A stretch of 64,000 nt of DNA from Agrypnia vestita (Eukaryota > Arthropoda > Insecta > Trichoptera > Phryganeidae), in the NCBI GenBank assembly GCA_016648135.1, contig JADDOH010008087.1, forward strand, positions 62,001-126,000. The letters are read 5' to 3'. Within the stretch, counting starts at the first letter, position 1. Each line of letters starts with the position of its first letter. Shown here piece after piece: positions 44,108-54,551 of the stretch. The translations under genes and the position numbers were made by a program. Under the pieces are notes generated by a model. It saw only the letters and a list, made by a program, of their open reading frames with translations. It was not told the origin of the DNA and made no database searches.

Positions 44108-44152
44108 ACACCCTGACGAAGAAAAGGTTTTTTCGAAACATGTAGGTATAAT
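44108..44152 (+). ncRNA. Hammerhead ribozyme-like motif f
   Basis: ACACC, CTGACGA (44113-44119), AGAAAAGG and TTTTTTC as helix II, GAAAC, ACATGT, A as cleavage nucleotide, then GGTATAATT. Helix I has CCA/GGT next to the core. Core nucleotides are complete. No inverted arm was seen around this copy. Confidence 0.55.
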
Positions 44153-46311
44153 TAATAAATATACGTAGATACAAACAAATGATAAAATCTTTTTTTTAAT
44201 GTCTATATAAAAAAAACGATATATTAAGTTTCATTTTCAAACCATTTTTAAAACGCAAATTTGACTGGGGTCTCTTGCACCCCGTTCCAGCTCCCCATCC
44301 TATTTTCGATCTTCCGGTATCCAAAGGTTAACATTCTACTGTAAAATGCAGCCAGCTTAATTTGGTTAAACTTGATTTATATTTCAATGCAATTAGTTCT
44401 TACAGTGGCAGAGGTTTAAATTAAAAAAAATAGATTTTTGGCTCCGAACGGTCGTGAAAAATTCTGATTTCTTTTGAAACTTCTTTCCCGGCGCATCTAC
44501 ATGGCTAAAACATATTCATGGCTCATTCATGTTGACGAACATGGGTTGTACGTGACGCGATTCGCCGCGTACGTGGGGATGGATGGCGGGAATATTTGGC
44601 GGGAAATGGGATAAGGAATAGGAAGGTTAAGAGGAATGACGAGACGAGAAATGGACTGTATTGAAGAAAGGAAGGAACGTTTCGAATCACCTTTGTCTCT
44701 TGGCGTCCTTCCAGATGTCACCTCACCAAAAGATTGGCCACCAACACGTGTTAATCCCGTTGTCGGCGAGACGAGAGAATGTTTATAGGATGCACAATTA
44801 AACACAAGGCGAAAATTTACAGAGCAGGAGGTGAGAAAGTCTGTCCTGCGGGGCTTTAACAACGAGTTAGCGAAACTTGTCGAAACGAAAGGTAAACTGG
44901 TACTACGGAGGGTGGGATAAATTTTGATAGAGACAAATCAGTGTTTCCACATAAGAAAAAAAACAATATTCTGTAAAAATCGACTTCTGTGCCAACGTGA
45001 CTTTACGAATATCGAACATGTGTCATGGGAGTTATTCTATCATCCATATAAGCCGCTAAAGACTGGAGCGCCTATCTGGTTATCATTTCCAGTGCTGTGT
45101 ATCATGTTCATTTTGAATGATTTGTAAAAATAATTCATCCATCTTTTCTTTCATCCAAATAAATATCAACTGAACCAAATTTAGCGTTGAAAGAGAATAA
45201 AAAAATTTCTCGATGGAACACACCACACCAAATGAAAAGGCTATATGGGCAGTTGGTTATACAGGGAGTATCGTTTTATGAACGTTCGATGTACGAAAAT
45301 TCACTATAACGAACTTTATAATTTTCAATAAGATATTTCTAATACATAGCACAAGTACAAACTTTAGTTGGTATCATAAATTTACATAATTCAATACTTA
45401 TCACAAACTTCTTTGTACGTATGTAAATTAAGTTTGATAATAAAAGTACCTTGGCTAATAATAGTTGGGGCTTAAAAAATAATTATGTAAAATGCATCTA
45501 GATAATATGTAACGCTCCTTTTCGTTGAGTATTATTCAGGGATTTTCAACATAAGCTCAGGCGTTATGTTTACAGGTTTATTGCAACAATGCACATGTAC
45601 GCGCACGTACACGGCACGTGGCGCTGGCGGAACACAAAAAGGAATACAAGGGATAAGAGAAAGGAAGAATGCACGGACTTACCTCAACACTTCCGACTTC
45701 TTCTCGTGCACTCTACTTCCGGGCTGGTTCACACTGGAGGAACGTCTCCTTATCTTGCGCTTAGTTAGTTTTTTTTTGGCGATCTCTGCACCATTTTGAG
45801 TTTGAAAAATAGACGGTATTTTTATTTTTTTTCACTGTTGAGAACTTGTGTCGATCAAATCTTGCTTCGCTCCCAAGGGTCCCGAATTTGAATGTGTACC
45901 GCATTTGTTAGGTAGTCCTGCTTATTAGGTAGGAAGAGAATTGAGGAACGATATATTGGAATGGGCAAGATAGATATTAGGGACAGGGAACAAAATACCA
46001 CGCCCCAACAACATAACAATTGGGTTGTGTTGCGACCGCCTGTCTCACCGAGCAAACTGCAAGAGGCCGCCCGTCTCTTCACACTCACCTGTCGGCCCGC
46101 GCAACAATCTTCACGCATAGCAACTCACACACACACACACACACATATTGAGGTACACTACAAAATAAATAAATAAAATTGAGAAAACGCAAATAAGTTT
46201 CACTCAAAAAGCTATTGCTGGGTGATTAACCAGCATTTATATGGTCTGGGCCTATCTTTACGATTTGGTGAAATGTGGAGGTGTGTATGTAGCAAAGGTG
46301 GTCAGACTCAC
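44153..46311. other. Region downstream of the PAQR exon, no gene recognised
   Basis: Contains a GC-richer block at 44520-44880 with a minus-strand open frame of 111 residues that matches nothing I know, and another at 45560-46130. If further PAQR exons lie downstream they should be here on the minus strand, but I could not identify one. Confidence 0.35.
46125..46145 (+). repeat. AC dinucleotide microsatellite
   Basis: About ten uninterrupted CA units just before ATATTGAGG. Confidence 0.85.
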
Positions 46312-46533
46312 CGAAGCTCTGGCTGACCCAGATGCCCAGCATGTCCAGTTGCAGCAGGCGGTGGTAGGCGCGCGCCCCCCGGCTGGTGTTCATGAACAGG
46401 TGGTACAGGAAGCTGCCGCACCAGGGCGCTAGGGCTCCGGCCAGGTGGCACCAGGCCAGGAAGGGGGACCCGGCCCCCGCCTCCCACGGCAGCAGCTTCG
46501 GCACCACCCATATGATGTAGATGATGGGGAGAC
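46312..46533 (-). CDS. PAQR-family receptor, single internal exon (PAQR4-like)
   Basis: On the minus strand, between TTTGTTTGCAG and G/GTGAGT, 222 bp encode LPIIYIIWVVPKLLPWE, GSPFLAWCHLAGALAPWCGS, FLYHLFMNTSRGARAYHRLL and QLDMLGIWVSQSF. PAQR proteins are seven-helix membrane proteins related to adiponectin and progestin receptors. The S-x3-H site (SFLYH) and the following D (QLDMLG) are the family's conserved zinc-site region, and YHLFM with LLxLDMxG is closest to PAQR4 in my recollection. Codon-split Gly lies at both borders. The exon is about two-thirds GC in AT-rich surroundings. The other exons were not found. Confidence 0.78.
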
Positions 46534-46985
46534 CTGCAAACAAAAGTTTCTATTATTGTCACGGATTCGCGGCCACACAAGCTTAACTGCAACGCTGTTC
46601 CGTAATTTGCACTGATTCGCTACTAGAATATGCCATATACAGGTACTTTTTATTCAATACGCGCTCATTCGCGCCCTTACATGGTCTCACTCTCACTTTA
46701 AACCTTTGAAAAAATCTGGTTCATGTTTCTGCACGGTTTTAATAATTTTATTCGACTTGTATCCCAAGGAATAGATTTTTCGATATTTGATATATTTGAT
46801 GTCGCTTATAATATTTTACCCAAAGTGTAAAGAATATTTTCTATTCAAAATTGAAAGAAAAGGATTTACCAAAATTTTTTGCTACAAGCTTCGGGACACC
46901 TTGTATTGAAAGACAACAATTAATTTATGAAACACAGTTTTTTCATTGAAAGATTTGGCAGATACTTCGTGGTACAACATTATAA
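46534..46985. other. Intron of the PAQR gene with a MITE A scrap
   Basis: 46735-46815 (TTAATAATTTTATTCGACTT, then GATTTTTCGATATTTGATA) matches the central part of MITE family A. The rest is unassigned. Confidence 0.45.
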
Positions 46986-47154
46986 TTTAAAATATGTTTT
47001 ATTTTAGTTTGTAATACACACACAATATGAGTTATTAAATTACAATTATTATCTATATCTGATGATGAGAGGGACTGCTCCTCTCGAAACTATAATTGTA
47101 ATTTAATAACTCATATTGTGTGTGTATTACATAGTAAAATAAAACATATTTTAA
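46986..47154. repeat. Perfect-arm palindrome around a hammerhead motif
   Basis: Arms of about 63 bp run TTTAAAATATGTTTTATTTT to TTAAATTACAATTAT and back with only a few mismatches. The roughly 40-bp turn holds motif g. If transcribed it would fold into one rod with the ribozyme at its tip. Confidence 0.8.
47050..47105 (+). ncRNA. Hammerhead ribozyme-like motif g
   Basis: CTGATGA (47059-47065), T, GAGAGG-GACTGCT-CCTCTC (six perfect helix II pairs), GAAAC, TATAATT. The helix III closing pair is lost (A where motif b has G), and the nucleotide next to the core makes a T-G wobble. Core nucleotides are intact. Confidence 0.5.
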
Positions 47155-47229
47155 ACACAGTTTTTTCGTTTACCATTGTTTGACAACAAAAAAAATTGAT
47201 ACATGAAATGATACTGAATAAAAATCATC
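47155..47229. other. Short AT-rich spacer
   Basis: Nothing recognised. Confidence 0.4.
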
Positions 47230-47345
47230 ATCGTCATTCTTGGCACTAAAACCCTTGGTGGGTCTTGGCCTCCTCAATCATTTTCCTCCACTCATCTCGG
47301 TCTAGTACCAGCTCTCTCCAGTTTCGAAGCTCTAAGGCAGAGATA
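47230..47345 (-). mobile_element. LINE 3' terminal fragment
   Basis: The minus strand reads DNVLKDISALELRNWRELVL, DRDEWRKMIEEAKTHQGF-stop. Same terminal motif as 19780-19880. A very short tail of a 5'-truncated LINE. Confidence 0.6.
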
Positions 47346-48159
47346 TCTTTGAGGACGTTGTCAACTGAATAAGAATACTGAAAATAAAATATGGAACTGA
47401 AACTGAACGCTTACGTCCAGAGCCAATTAAAAGCTTTAGACATCGTTGTATGGTGGCATGTAAAAGTGCACGTTGGGACTTGCAAGAAGAAGACAAAGCG
47501 CAACGAGAACGAACGCCCAGACGACAGTGCATGATGGAATCGAAGGAAACTAAAGTGAATAGGCAGATAGGATCACGAGCCTAAAGTTAAAAGAATAAAG
47601 CATTCCTTTGGATCTAAGAGATTGGATAATAAGTGCCCCACAGATACCTATAATTAGTGTATATTATAGATATCTCACAGAGACGAAACTGTATTAATTA
47701 TGGGAAGGTAGGTATAGAAGTCATTTGGGTGTACACAGGACTTATGACCTGTCTTTTTATGGTTGGCTTAAGTGATCACTTTACACAATTGTAACATTCG
47801 CCATTTCCACCCATGATAGAATATACCATGCTTATTCATTTTTGGAAGTTGTATATATGTTCAAATTGCGTGAAGCTTTCATATATGAGTTGTAAGCGCC
47901 TTTTCAATGCGGCCTGTACAAAGCCATTTTCATTCCCCTAAATCCCCACAGATGTCGCTAATGAGAAAATCTACATTGATTTTTTACGGAATTTTGAGAG
48001 CAATATACTTTAGTATACTTTAATATACTTTGAGAGCAATATACTTTACTTTGTTCTGAAAGATTTGAACAAACTCAAAATATTCTGATACCTATAATAT
48101 TAATAATTCTGGGAAGTTAAAAAAAAAGAAGACATAGTTACACGACAGAATAATTTTAA
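47346..48159. other. Intergenic DNA with repeat E, copy 1
   Basis: 47655-47870 (CTCACAGAGACGAAACTG ... GTTGTATATATGTTCAAAT) is related to 53805-53977 plus the sequence after the solo LTR there, so it represents the uninterrupted form of that repeat. The rest is unassigned. Confidence 0.55.
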
Positions 48160-48203
48160 AACCTAAGCCTCGAAAACTTTATTGGGAAAAGGTTACATTG
48201 CTT

Positions 48204-48440
48204 TTACAATTTTTTTACAGCATCCAAAATAGCGGTAAACACTGACATAAATTCCAAAATACAACAAACGAAACTTGGAGCGACGGGAACTTCCATGCTC
48301 ATACTATTTTTCAATTTTTTAGCAGAAGCAGATGTAAATTCCGTGTCATTTTGGGTGGTAAAATGGTTTCCAGTAAATTTTCGTTTTTTAGTACGACCGG
48401 GATGAACGTTTTTCGTTCTACTTCCTTTCCGACCACTCAT
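48204..48440 (-). CDS. Small frame like the N-terminus of insect TE proteins
   Basis: 78 residues, MSGRKGSRTKNVHPGRTKKR then KFTGNHFTTQNDTEF and SASAKKLK. The basic start with KRKFTGNxxT and a later SxxSAKKLK resembles, from memory, the N-terminal exon of a widespread insect transposon family with a Mutator-like transposase domain. No catalytic part follows. Could be a transposon relic or a small host exon. Confidence 0.35.
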   Translation of the reverse strand: MSGRKGSRTKNVHPGRTKKRKFTGNHFTTQNDTEFTSASAKKLKNSMSMEVPVAPSFVCCILEFMSVFTAILDAVKKL

Positions 48441-49405
48441 TGTGAAAATAAATAACTTTAGTAACTAATCACTAACTTTGAAGAGATTTGTCGTAGCTGT
48501 TGTGCTCTTCGAAGCTAAACCAAGACTAAAACACGTTCGATAAAATATTTAGTAACTATAGAAATTCCCCTTTACACGTGTTTAAGCTTGTCTGAACGTG
48601 TTTGAACGTGTATTTGTATAGAAGGGTCTCAGGTATATAAAATCGACAGTGAACAATAGGTCTGGCCTCCGACCGCTCAACTCAGCGCACCAAACAGCTG
48701 CTTCTTCTAAGTGCTGTATCTTTAAATCGAGTTCGAATTTAAAAAAAATCCATTTATCACCGTATTCTAGACATCTTAAGGAAGCAATTTATGAAGAAAG
48801 AAAAAATCGATTTTTTGAACCCATCGACTGAGAGAACCTCCTTAAGATTATTCTGCAAGGACACGATCGATAATACGACGGCTCTCTTACAGCGGACCTT
48901 TTCAAGTCGCTAAAGTGTCAAAACACGCGTCAATTTATAACGCGGCAAAGAAATCAAAAGTAGTCGTAAGTGCTAAATTTTCAAAGCTACCTAAGTGGTT
49001 CGCCCGCTTAAATATTTGAGAAAACTGTTTATACACTTTGCCCCGAGAGCCCTTCACCGGTGTCCCCCTGAGACGCCCCTGAGCTCAGAGCCTGCCTCGT
49101 TAATATTCAATATTCAGCGGGGCATTATCCGATTTTAATAATCTTCACTAATAATGGGTCTTTTCGGAATATGATCCCAAGCAAAAGGCTGATCCAGTAG
49201 TATTGAATTTTACTTTATCTTTATTTTTAAGAAAATTGTGGTCAACGTGTAGTTCTACAGAGACATACTTCAGTACAATATGAAGATAGAAAGGTTCCCA
49301 CTATCTTGGCGCTAAGTAGATGATTTTATCATCATCACTATTGACTCTACACTCTGGTGGGTCTTGGCACCGCGATGGGTTAATTTATCTTTTTTTTATC
49401 AAGTT
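48441..49405. other. Intergenic DNA, no gene recognised
   Basis: A GC-richer stretch at 48840-49120 has no supported frame. 49325-49380 resembles the GTGCCAAGACCCACCAG tail of LINE fragments, on the minus strand. Confidence 0.4.
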
Positions 49406-49554
49406 GTGGTGGTCCAGAGCTGTCGCGATTCTAGCCGCGATATCAACCAATCAGGGATTCGATGCGGGTAATCAAGACCGGGTCGCCGATTGGTACATTC
49501 GGTATTTATGTACTCAATCTGTACATCTGTAAATTGTTGCCAATAAAATACCAC
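49406..49554 (+). mobile_element. Possible very short solo LTR
   Basis: GTGGTGGTCC at one end and AATACCAC at the other, with AGTT on both sides (49402-49405 and 49555-49558). An AATAAAA lies 12 bp before the end and a TATTTATG is internal. Size 149 bp. It could be a small LTR or another GC-rich insertion; the terminal repeat is only 5-6 bp. Confidence 0.35.
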
Positions 49555-50197
49555 AGTTAAGTTAGTTGACTATAATTTACGCCCTGCATCCATTCATTCG
49601 TAATGCCGTTGCTGAATCATCACACATACCGCGCGCACATTATACGTCACATGCCGACATGAGAAAGTGCCTTCGGACGGGTAGGAATTTTCTCCCAAAA
49701 CACCTATACACAAAACCCGCCAAAAAAATTTCGTTTTAGACGTGGTAGATTCCTTGTAAAAATCACACTCGGACGTCATAATTTTTTTTAATAATAATTT
49801 CTTCGGATGTGCCTCTTCCTGTGGAAATTTATTCTTCTAGAAAGACAATTATAGATTGGTTCAAACTGAATTCCAATAACACGAATGAATATCGAGATAG
49901 CAACATCATTGCTATATATGTCACGAGATGCCAGATTTAGAATTAGTTTTAATCGAGTATTTTTCAGCACTCTACATTTATTAAAAGTAAATTTTAAATT
50001 TCTACAAAGATCTGGAATAACCCAATAAATTCTGGAAACACCGCGATGCAAAATCGCCTATAAAAGAGATCGACCGGCTACCGCGCACGGAGTATTTGAG
50101 TTGTTGACAGGTGACATATAAAAGCTGCGATTCAATGTACCAAATGACAATAAATTTAACGGGCGATTTCGTATGGATTCTAACCAGCGATAAATTA
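49555..50197. other. Intergenic DNA, no gene recognised
   Basis: The minus-strand frames 49594-49779 and 49788-50051 match no known family. 49788-50051 might be LINE-derived because a LINE fragment lies just to the right. Confidence 0.35.
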
Positions 50198-51065
50198 CCT
50201 ACCGACGTGTGAGACGTGTTCCACAGTAATCATAGCGATACAAACCAGTGAATTACAATTTCTAGATACGCATAGAAGATTTTCAGGCGACAATTATACC
50301 TTAAAATCATACTTGTAAAATTCCACAAGGACAAGGTAAATTTTAAGGGTACATAACAAACACGGGTTACAAGGCTGGTAAATGCAATTAATTTCGAGGT
50401 ACCTAATATGAAAACGTCTTTTGGACAAAGACAATTTAATTTCACTGCCCCGCTTGTTTTTAACAAGTTACCAAATGAAACAAAAGAAATTACAATAAAA
50501 AAACCCTTTTAAACACCGTATCACTAATTTTATAGAAATGTCAGGTAGAAGGTATGCTGAAGAAGTGATCCGCCCTTGACCTCTAAATAGGCAAAATCTG
50601 CTTTATATAATTTCAATTATACTCTACTATAGTATTTATTTTGTATCTACTTAAATTTTTTATTTTTTTGTTTTTTTTTTTTATATATACTTAAACGTTT
50701 ATTTTAGTTTTATATGTATATTTTCTTTTCTTTTAGATTTATGTATTCTTATGTTTGTATATATTACTAAATTCTTTCTGCTTTCTTTTTCATGTTTATA
50801 CTTCTTTACGATTGTTATTTGTTACTATTACATAAATTTCAAATGAGAATAACTGCCACAGAACAGGTTTTATCTAGTGTGGCAGTTATTAGTAACTATA
50901 TTAAAACAAATGTAAAATAACCAAAAAGTAAATAAATAATATTAAATAAATTCGCAGCCACGATCATGTACCTACCGACGTGTGAGAAGTGTTCCACAGT
51001 AATCTTAGGGATAAGAATCAGTGAATTAGAATTTTTAGATACGCGTAGACGATTTTCAAGCAACT
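50198..51065 (+). repeat. 95-bp direct repeat around a LINE fragment
   Basis: 50198-50293 and 50971-51065 share CCTACCGACGTGTGAGA, GTGTTCCACAGTAATC and ATACGC(G)TAGA blocks with about 85-90 percent identity. Between them lies a piece with LINE features (50330-50960). Confidence 0.7.
50330..50960 (+). mobile_element. Jockey-group LINE, 3' terminal fragment
   Basis: Plus-strand reading includes TRVTRLVNAINFEVPNMKTS, FGQRQFNFTAPLVFNKLPNE and ITIKK, matching the conserved C-terminus (F-x3-LFNxLPxxI) of Jockey/CR1-group RT ORFs. It is followed by a T-rich 3' UTR and AATAAATAATATTAAATAAA. Confidence 0.6.
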
Positions 51066-51563
51066 ACTGTGAAAGTTAGTTAAAGAATGGCTCCGATTAA
51101 ATTCGTGTCCAGTGATTTTGTGAATTTATTAAAATACTTAATAAATCGTTAATTAATTTCCAGTTCTCTTCGTAATAAGACCAGGTTCTATGTAGTATCA
51201 CCAAAGCCTCTTCTGTGTTTAGTTTTCTGGGATATTCTGCCGTGTATATGTGACTTCTCTGGCCAAAGCGAACGCCCACCGGGAACGGCAACTAAACGAC
51301 ACAAACGCCAAATCAGTAAAGGAAAGTAATACACGACGACGTTTACCTGGGTGACCTAGAGTACGATTCTGAACGGCCGTGAAAACCGAAGGACATTTTC
51401 AACAAAGCCTCGATTAAAGAAAATGACACATAATGACACTGACCACCCTGACCGATGTAGTTAATGACGGAAAAACGTAGATATTTCCTTATTTATTTAC
51501 TTATTTCAACGGTTACAAAACCTATTACAGTAATTTGATGTTGTACTAATTACCTTATAATAT
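51066..51563. other. Unassigned DNA, then the 3' end of a minus-strand LINE
   Basis: The last part (about 51480-51563) appears to continue the 3' UTR of the LINE at 52071-53090, which was split by the insertion 51577-52070. Confidence 0.4.
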
Positions 51564-51576
51564 AAAATGAGAGTAA

Positions 51577-52070
51577 CTTCAGTGGCAGTCTCATTGGGAC
51601 CTCACTAAAATGTCAAAAGGTCGACACTACGCCGCTATTCAGCCACTTATCCCATCTCGAACCTGGTTTCACAGGATCAGATTGAGCAAGAGGGAGACTT
51701 CAATGGTTTGCCGAATGCGTCTGGGTCATTGCTCTATCCGCTTACACCTTGCAAAAATTCATGTTCTTAACTCCTCAATCTGTGAGTGTGGACAAGAGGA
51801 GGAGGATTTGAACCACTTGTTTTTCAATTGCATTTTAAATGTCGGTACTCAGTCCCTACTCCAGGATCTTGCAGATCTTAATGTCCCTTTCCCTACAAAT
51901 ATCCAGCTCTTGCTTACAGACTGCCGACGGGAAGTATTGAAAGTGTTACTACGATTTTTAGAGAGTAATTGCATTGAGCTGTAATGTTTATGTCGATGAC
52001 CTATTGACTAGTTTTTGGCAATAACATCCTTTTACTGGGTGACAAGCCATTAAATTTAAAAAAAAAAAAA
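51577..52070 (+). mobile_element. 5'-truncated LINE with target duplication
   Basis: Frame 51610-51984 (125 codons) reads RTWFHRIRLSKRETSMVCRM, RLGHCSIRLHLAKIHVLNSS and ICECGQEEEDLNHLFFNC, the C-terminal zinc-knuckle region (CxC...H...C) of R1/Jockey/I-group RT ORFs. A poly(A) run ends at 52070. AAAATGAGAGTAA flanks it at 51564-51576 and 52071-52083, a 13-bp target duplication (the first A's are ambiguous). The frame is intact, so the insertion is recent. Confidence 0.85.
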
Positions 52071-53090
52071 AAAATGAGAGTAAGTAAAAGTAAGTATAAG
52101 ATAATAAAGATAAAATATGTAGAATACAGAGTTAACATAAAATAACATAATAATGTCAAAAGTAAGCATAAAATAACAGAGATAAAAAAATAATAATAAT
52201 TACAGAGTAAATATACAATAACAAAAGTATTAAGAAGAAGTAATAAATATATTGAATAGTATGAAAAAGTTAACAAATGTGAATTAATTACAATTTATGG
52301 AATTATGTAGCAACAGAGTTAGAAACTAAAGTGGACTGCCTTATTTCTCTAAGAAGTATTTATTGAGATGAGTACGGTAGCACTCTAATGTAACACTGAA
52401 GATATCCGATATGTGTGCGTATTCGTTCCCTAGTGTAAGTAATCTGTTAATCGTACAGTGTTGGAAGTGCGCAGTATTCGTTTTGTTGCAAAAATAAGTA
52501 TTTTGGGAACGGGTATGCCTTTGTGGCACGTTGATTGTAATAAGCGATAGGAGGTCAGATGCATCCAATCTGTTACTATTAATTATTTTGAATATAAAAA
52601 TTAAGTCAGCTATTATACGTCTATCATAGAGTTTCGTTAGCCTTGACGTTCGTAGAAGATAGTTGTAGTTAATTTGCTCTATTGGGACACGTAACCTATA
52701 GTTTAAATATCTTAAAAATTTGTATTGTACTTTTTCTATTGTGTGGATGTGGCTTGTGTTATATGGTGACCATAGAGGGCTGCAGTATTCTAACTGACTT
52801 CTAACTAGGGATTTATATAGATGTATGCAAGTAGAAAGATTGTTAAAGTTTTGGGAATTGCGAATTATAATTTCAAACATTTTCATTCCTTTGTTGGAGA
52901 TATTGTTAATGTGACTTATATATAGTTTAATTTTGAATCTATTGTGATTCCCAAATCATTGACCTCATATACTTTATTTAGATGGATGTTATCAATCTGA
53001 TAGTTAAAAAAAATTGGATTTTTAATTCTGCAGAAGGTGACACTTTGGCATTTATCTGTATTTAAGCGAAGTTTATTGATTTATTGTTAT
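52071..53090 (-). mobile_element. Jockey-group LINE, 3' part
   Basis: Frame 52886-52341 (181 codons) reads LYKSLVRSQLEYCSPLWSPY, KVQYKFLRYLNYRLRV and RRIIADLIFIFKIINSN. This is the C-terminal domain after the RT core in Jockey/CR1-group LINEs. Upstream pieces (KLRLNTDKCQSVTFCR, VYEVNDLGITID) extend it to about 53090, with one break near 52890. The 3' UTR continues left until interrupted by 51577-52070. Confidence 0.8.
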
Positions 53091-53804
53091 GATATTGATA
53101 TTATTATTATGCTGACAATAAATGGATTACCTTTATAATCCAGACGTTAAAGGTCTTTTGTTTTCACCACGTGAGAGCAATTCTTCAGAAGGTTTATGAC
53201 TTGACGCTCAGTCAACAAAAGGAGGTTCTCTCGTCCTGGCGAAGGCTGTCCCGCCCCCTGAACGGCCCGTTAAATCGGGTGATACATCATGTCACCAAAA
53301 CCCGGATATGTTATATTTTGGCGGGCCAACAAATTGATTACTTTATGGTCTGAACAATAAACCGATCGAGGCATTTTGACCGATTAGTTTAATTTATTAC
53401 TTCTTCCATAATTGTTAACGGCAAATTAGATATTATAAATAACCAAATCCCTTTTGAAAATAATAGTTTCTAATTGGTTATTCAAATCCCTTATACTCAT
53501 ATTTTTATTTTTGTATAAGCCTTTCAATTTTTTTTTAAGTATACCTTGTATCACAAAATATTTTCTAACACAATTTTTATACTAGCCGAACACCCGTGAA
53601 AAATCACGTGAATTAACAAAAAATAACATCGAATATTGCGTGATCGCGCAACATGAGCCGCGCGCTGATTGCGTGTCACACTCTAATTATCTAAAGTTGT
53701 CATTCCAGCTAGTTACGGACAGAAAACAAAATGATTAGATGTATTCTGAGAACACAATTACTGGATTTCGTCCACAGTTGGAAAATCATTAATTAGGATA
53801 AATT
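53091..53804. other. Intergenic DNA, no gene recognised
   Basis: 53155-53340 is GC-richer and holds a 60-codon frame without known similarity. Confidence 0.4.
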
Positions 53805-53977
53805 GTAGAAGTCTCACGGAGACGAAGCTATTTATATTAGATGGATAGAAGTCTTTATAGGGTGGCCGCAGGGCTAATGACCAGTATTAGCTGGCTTAAG
53901 TGATTACACAATTCAACGTTCACCAATTCCATCATAAGAACATCCTCACATTATTTTTTTTATAAAGTTGCATATAT
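53805..53977 (+). repeat. Repeat E, copy 2, split by a solo LTR
   Basis: CTCACGGAGACGAAGCTA ... AAGTTGCATATAT resembles 47655-47870. The remainder resumes after the LTR at 54552 (ATATGTTAAAATATA). Confidence 0.65.
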
Positions 53978-54551
53978 TGTCACGTGTCGTGGCTGCAGGA
54001 TGAATTAATGGAAAACTGTATGATTTAATGCAGGGTTTATTGAATACCGATTAATTAATTGAACTAATGTACAAGGTCACTTATGACTATTAAATATACC
54101 GCTATTCCTTAAATTAAACTATTTCGCAAATTTATCACTCGTAAATAGACACTTTTAATTCGCTTTGACACTTTAATCACTGTTCACTAGAATATTCATT
54201 CAATTTCCGCACATATTAATTTCGCTTCGGTTTATTTCGCTACGTAAGAACCTTCTAGAATCGCTGTCGAATTACCGCTGGCTTCTCGCAACCCGCCGCT
54301 ACCGCTCGCTTGGCCGGCCTGGCCCGCAGCTCGCGGCTGCCGTCGCTTCTATTATCCCGTGTGTCGTATTTATATTGGCTAATGCTGTTATCCAGACGTT
54401 TCCAGAGTTTACTCGCAAGTACTCGTAAATTTCAGATGTTCCTGGAAAGTTGCAGACGTCTCTCGAAGGTCGGAGGTGATTCCAGATCCTTCGGTAGTAT
54501 TGTGCCAACGTCACTTGACAGACGTGCGTGATTCTTTTTAGCCTCGTTACA
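53978..54551 (-). mobile_element. Solo LTR (Gypsy-like)
   Basis: 574 bp starting TGTCACGTG and ending CGTTACA, flanked by ATAT on both sides (53974-53977 and 54552-54555). Read on the minus strand it starts TGTAACGAGGC, has TATAAATACGACACACGG as a promoter candidate and AATAAACCCTGCATTAAATC as a poly(A) signal, so it lies in minus orientation. A 4-bp duplication suits Gypsy-type elements. No internal retroviral-like genes remain. It interrupts repeat E, whose related uninterrupted form is at 47655-47870. Confidence 0.85.

Noticed and set aside
44527..44862. 111-codon minus-strand frame in GC-richer DNA
   Set aside because: Ser/Pro/Arg-rich with no recognisable domain; GC content lowers stop frequency, so the length is unremarkable.
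45855..46176. Frames on both strands beside the PAQR exon
   Set aside because: Considered as further PAQR exons, but no membrane-helix pattern or splice sites fit.
54299..54531. Open frames on both strands
   Set aside because: They lie wholly inside the solo LTR, in its regulatory region.
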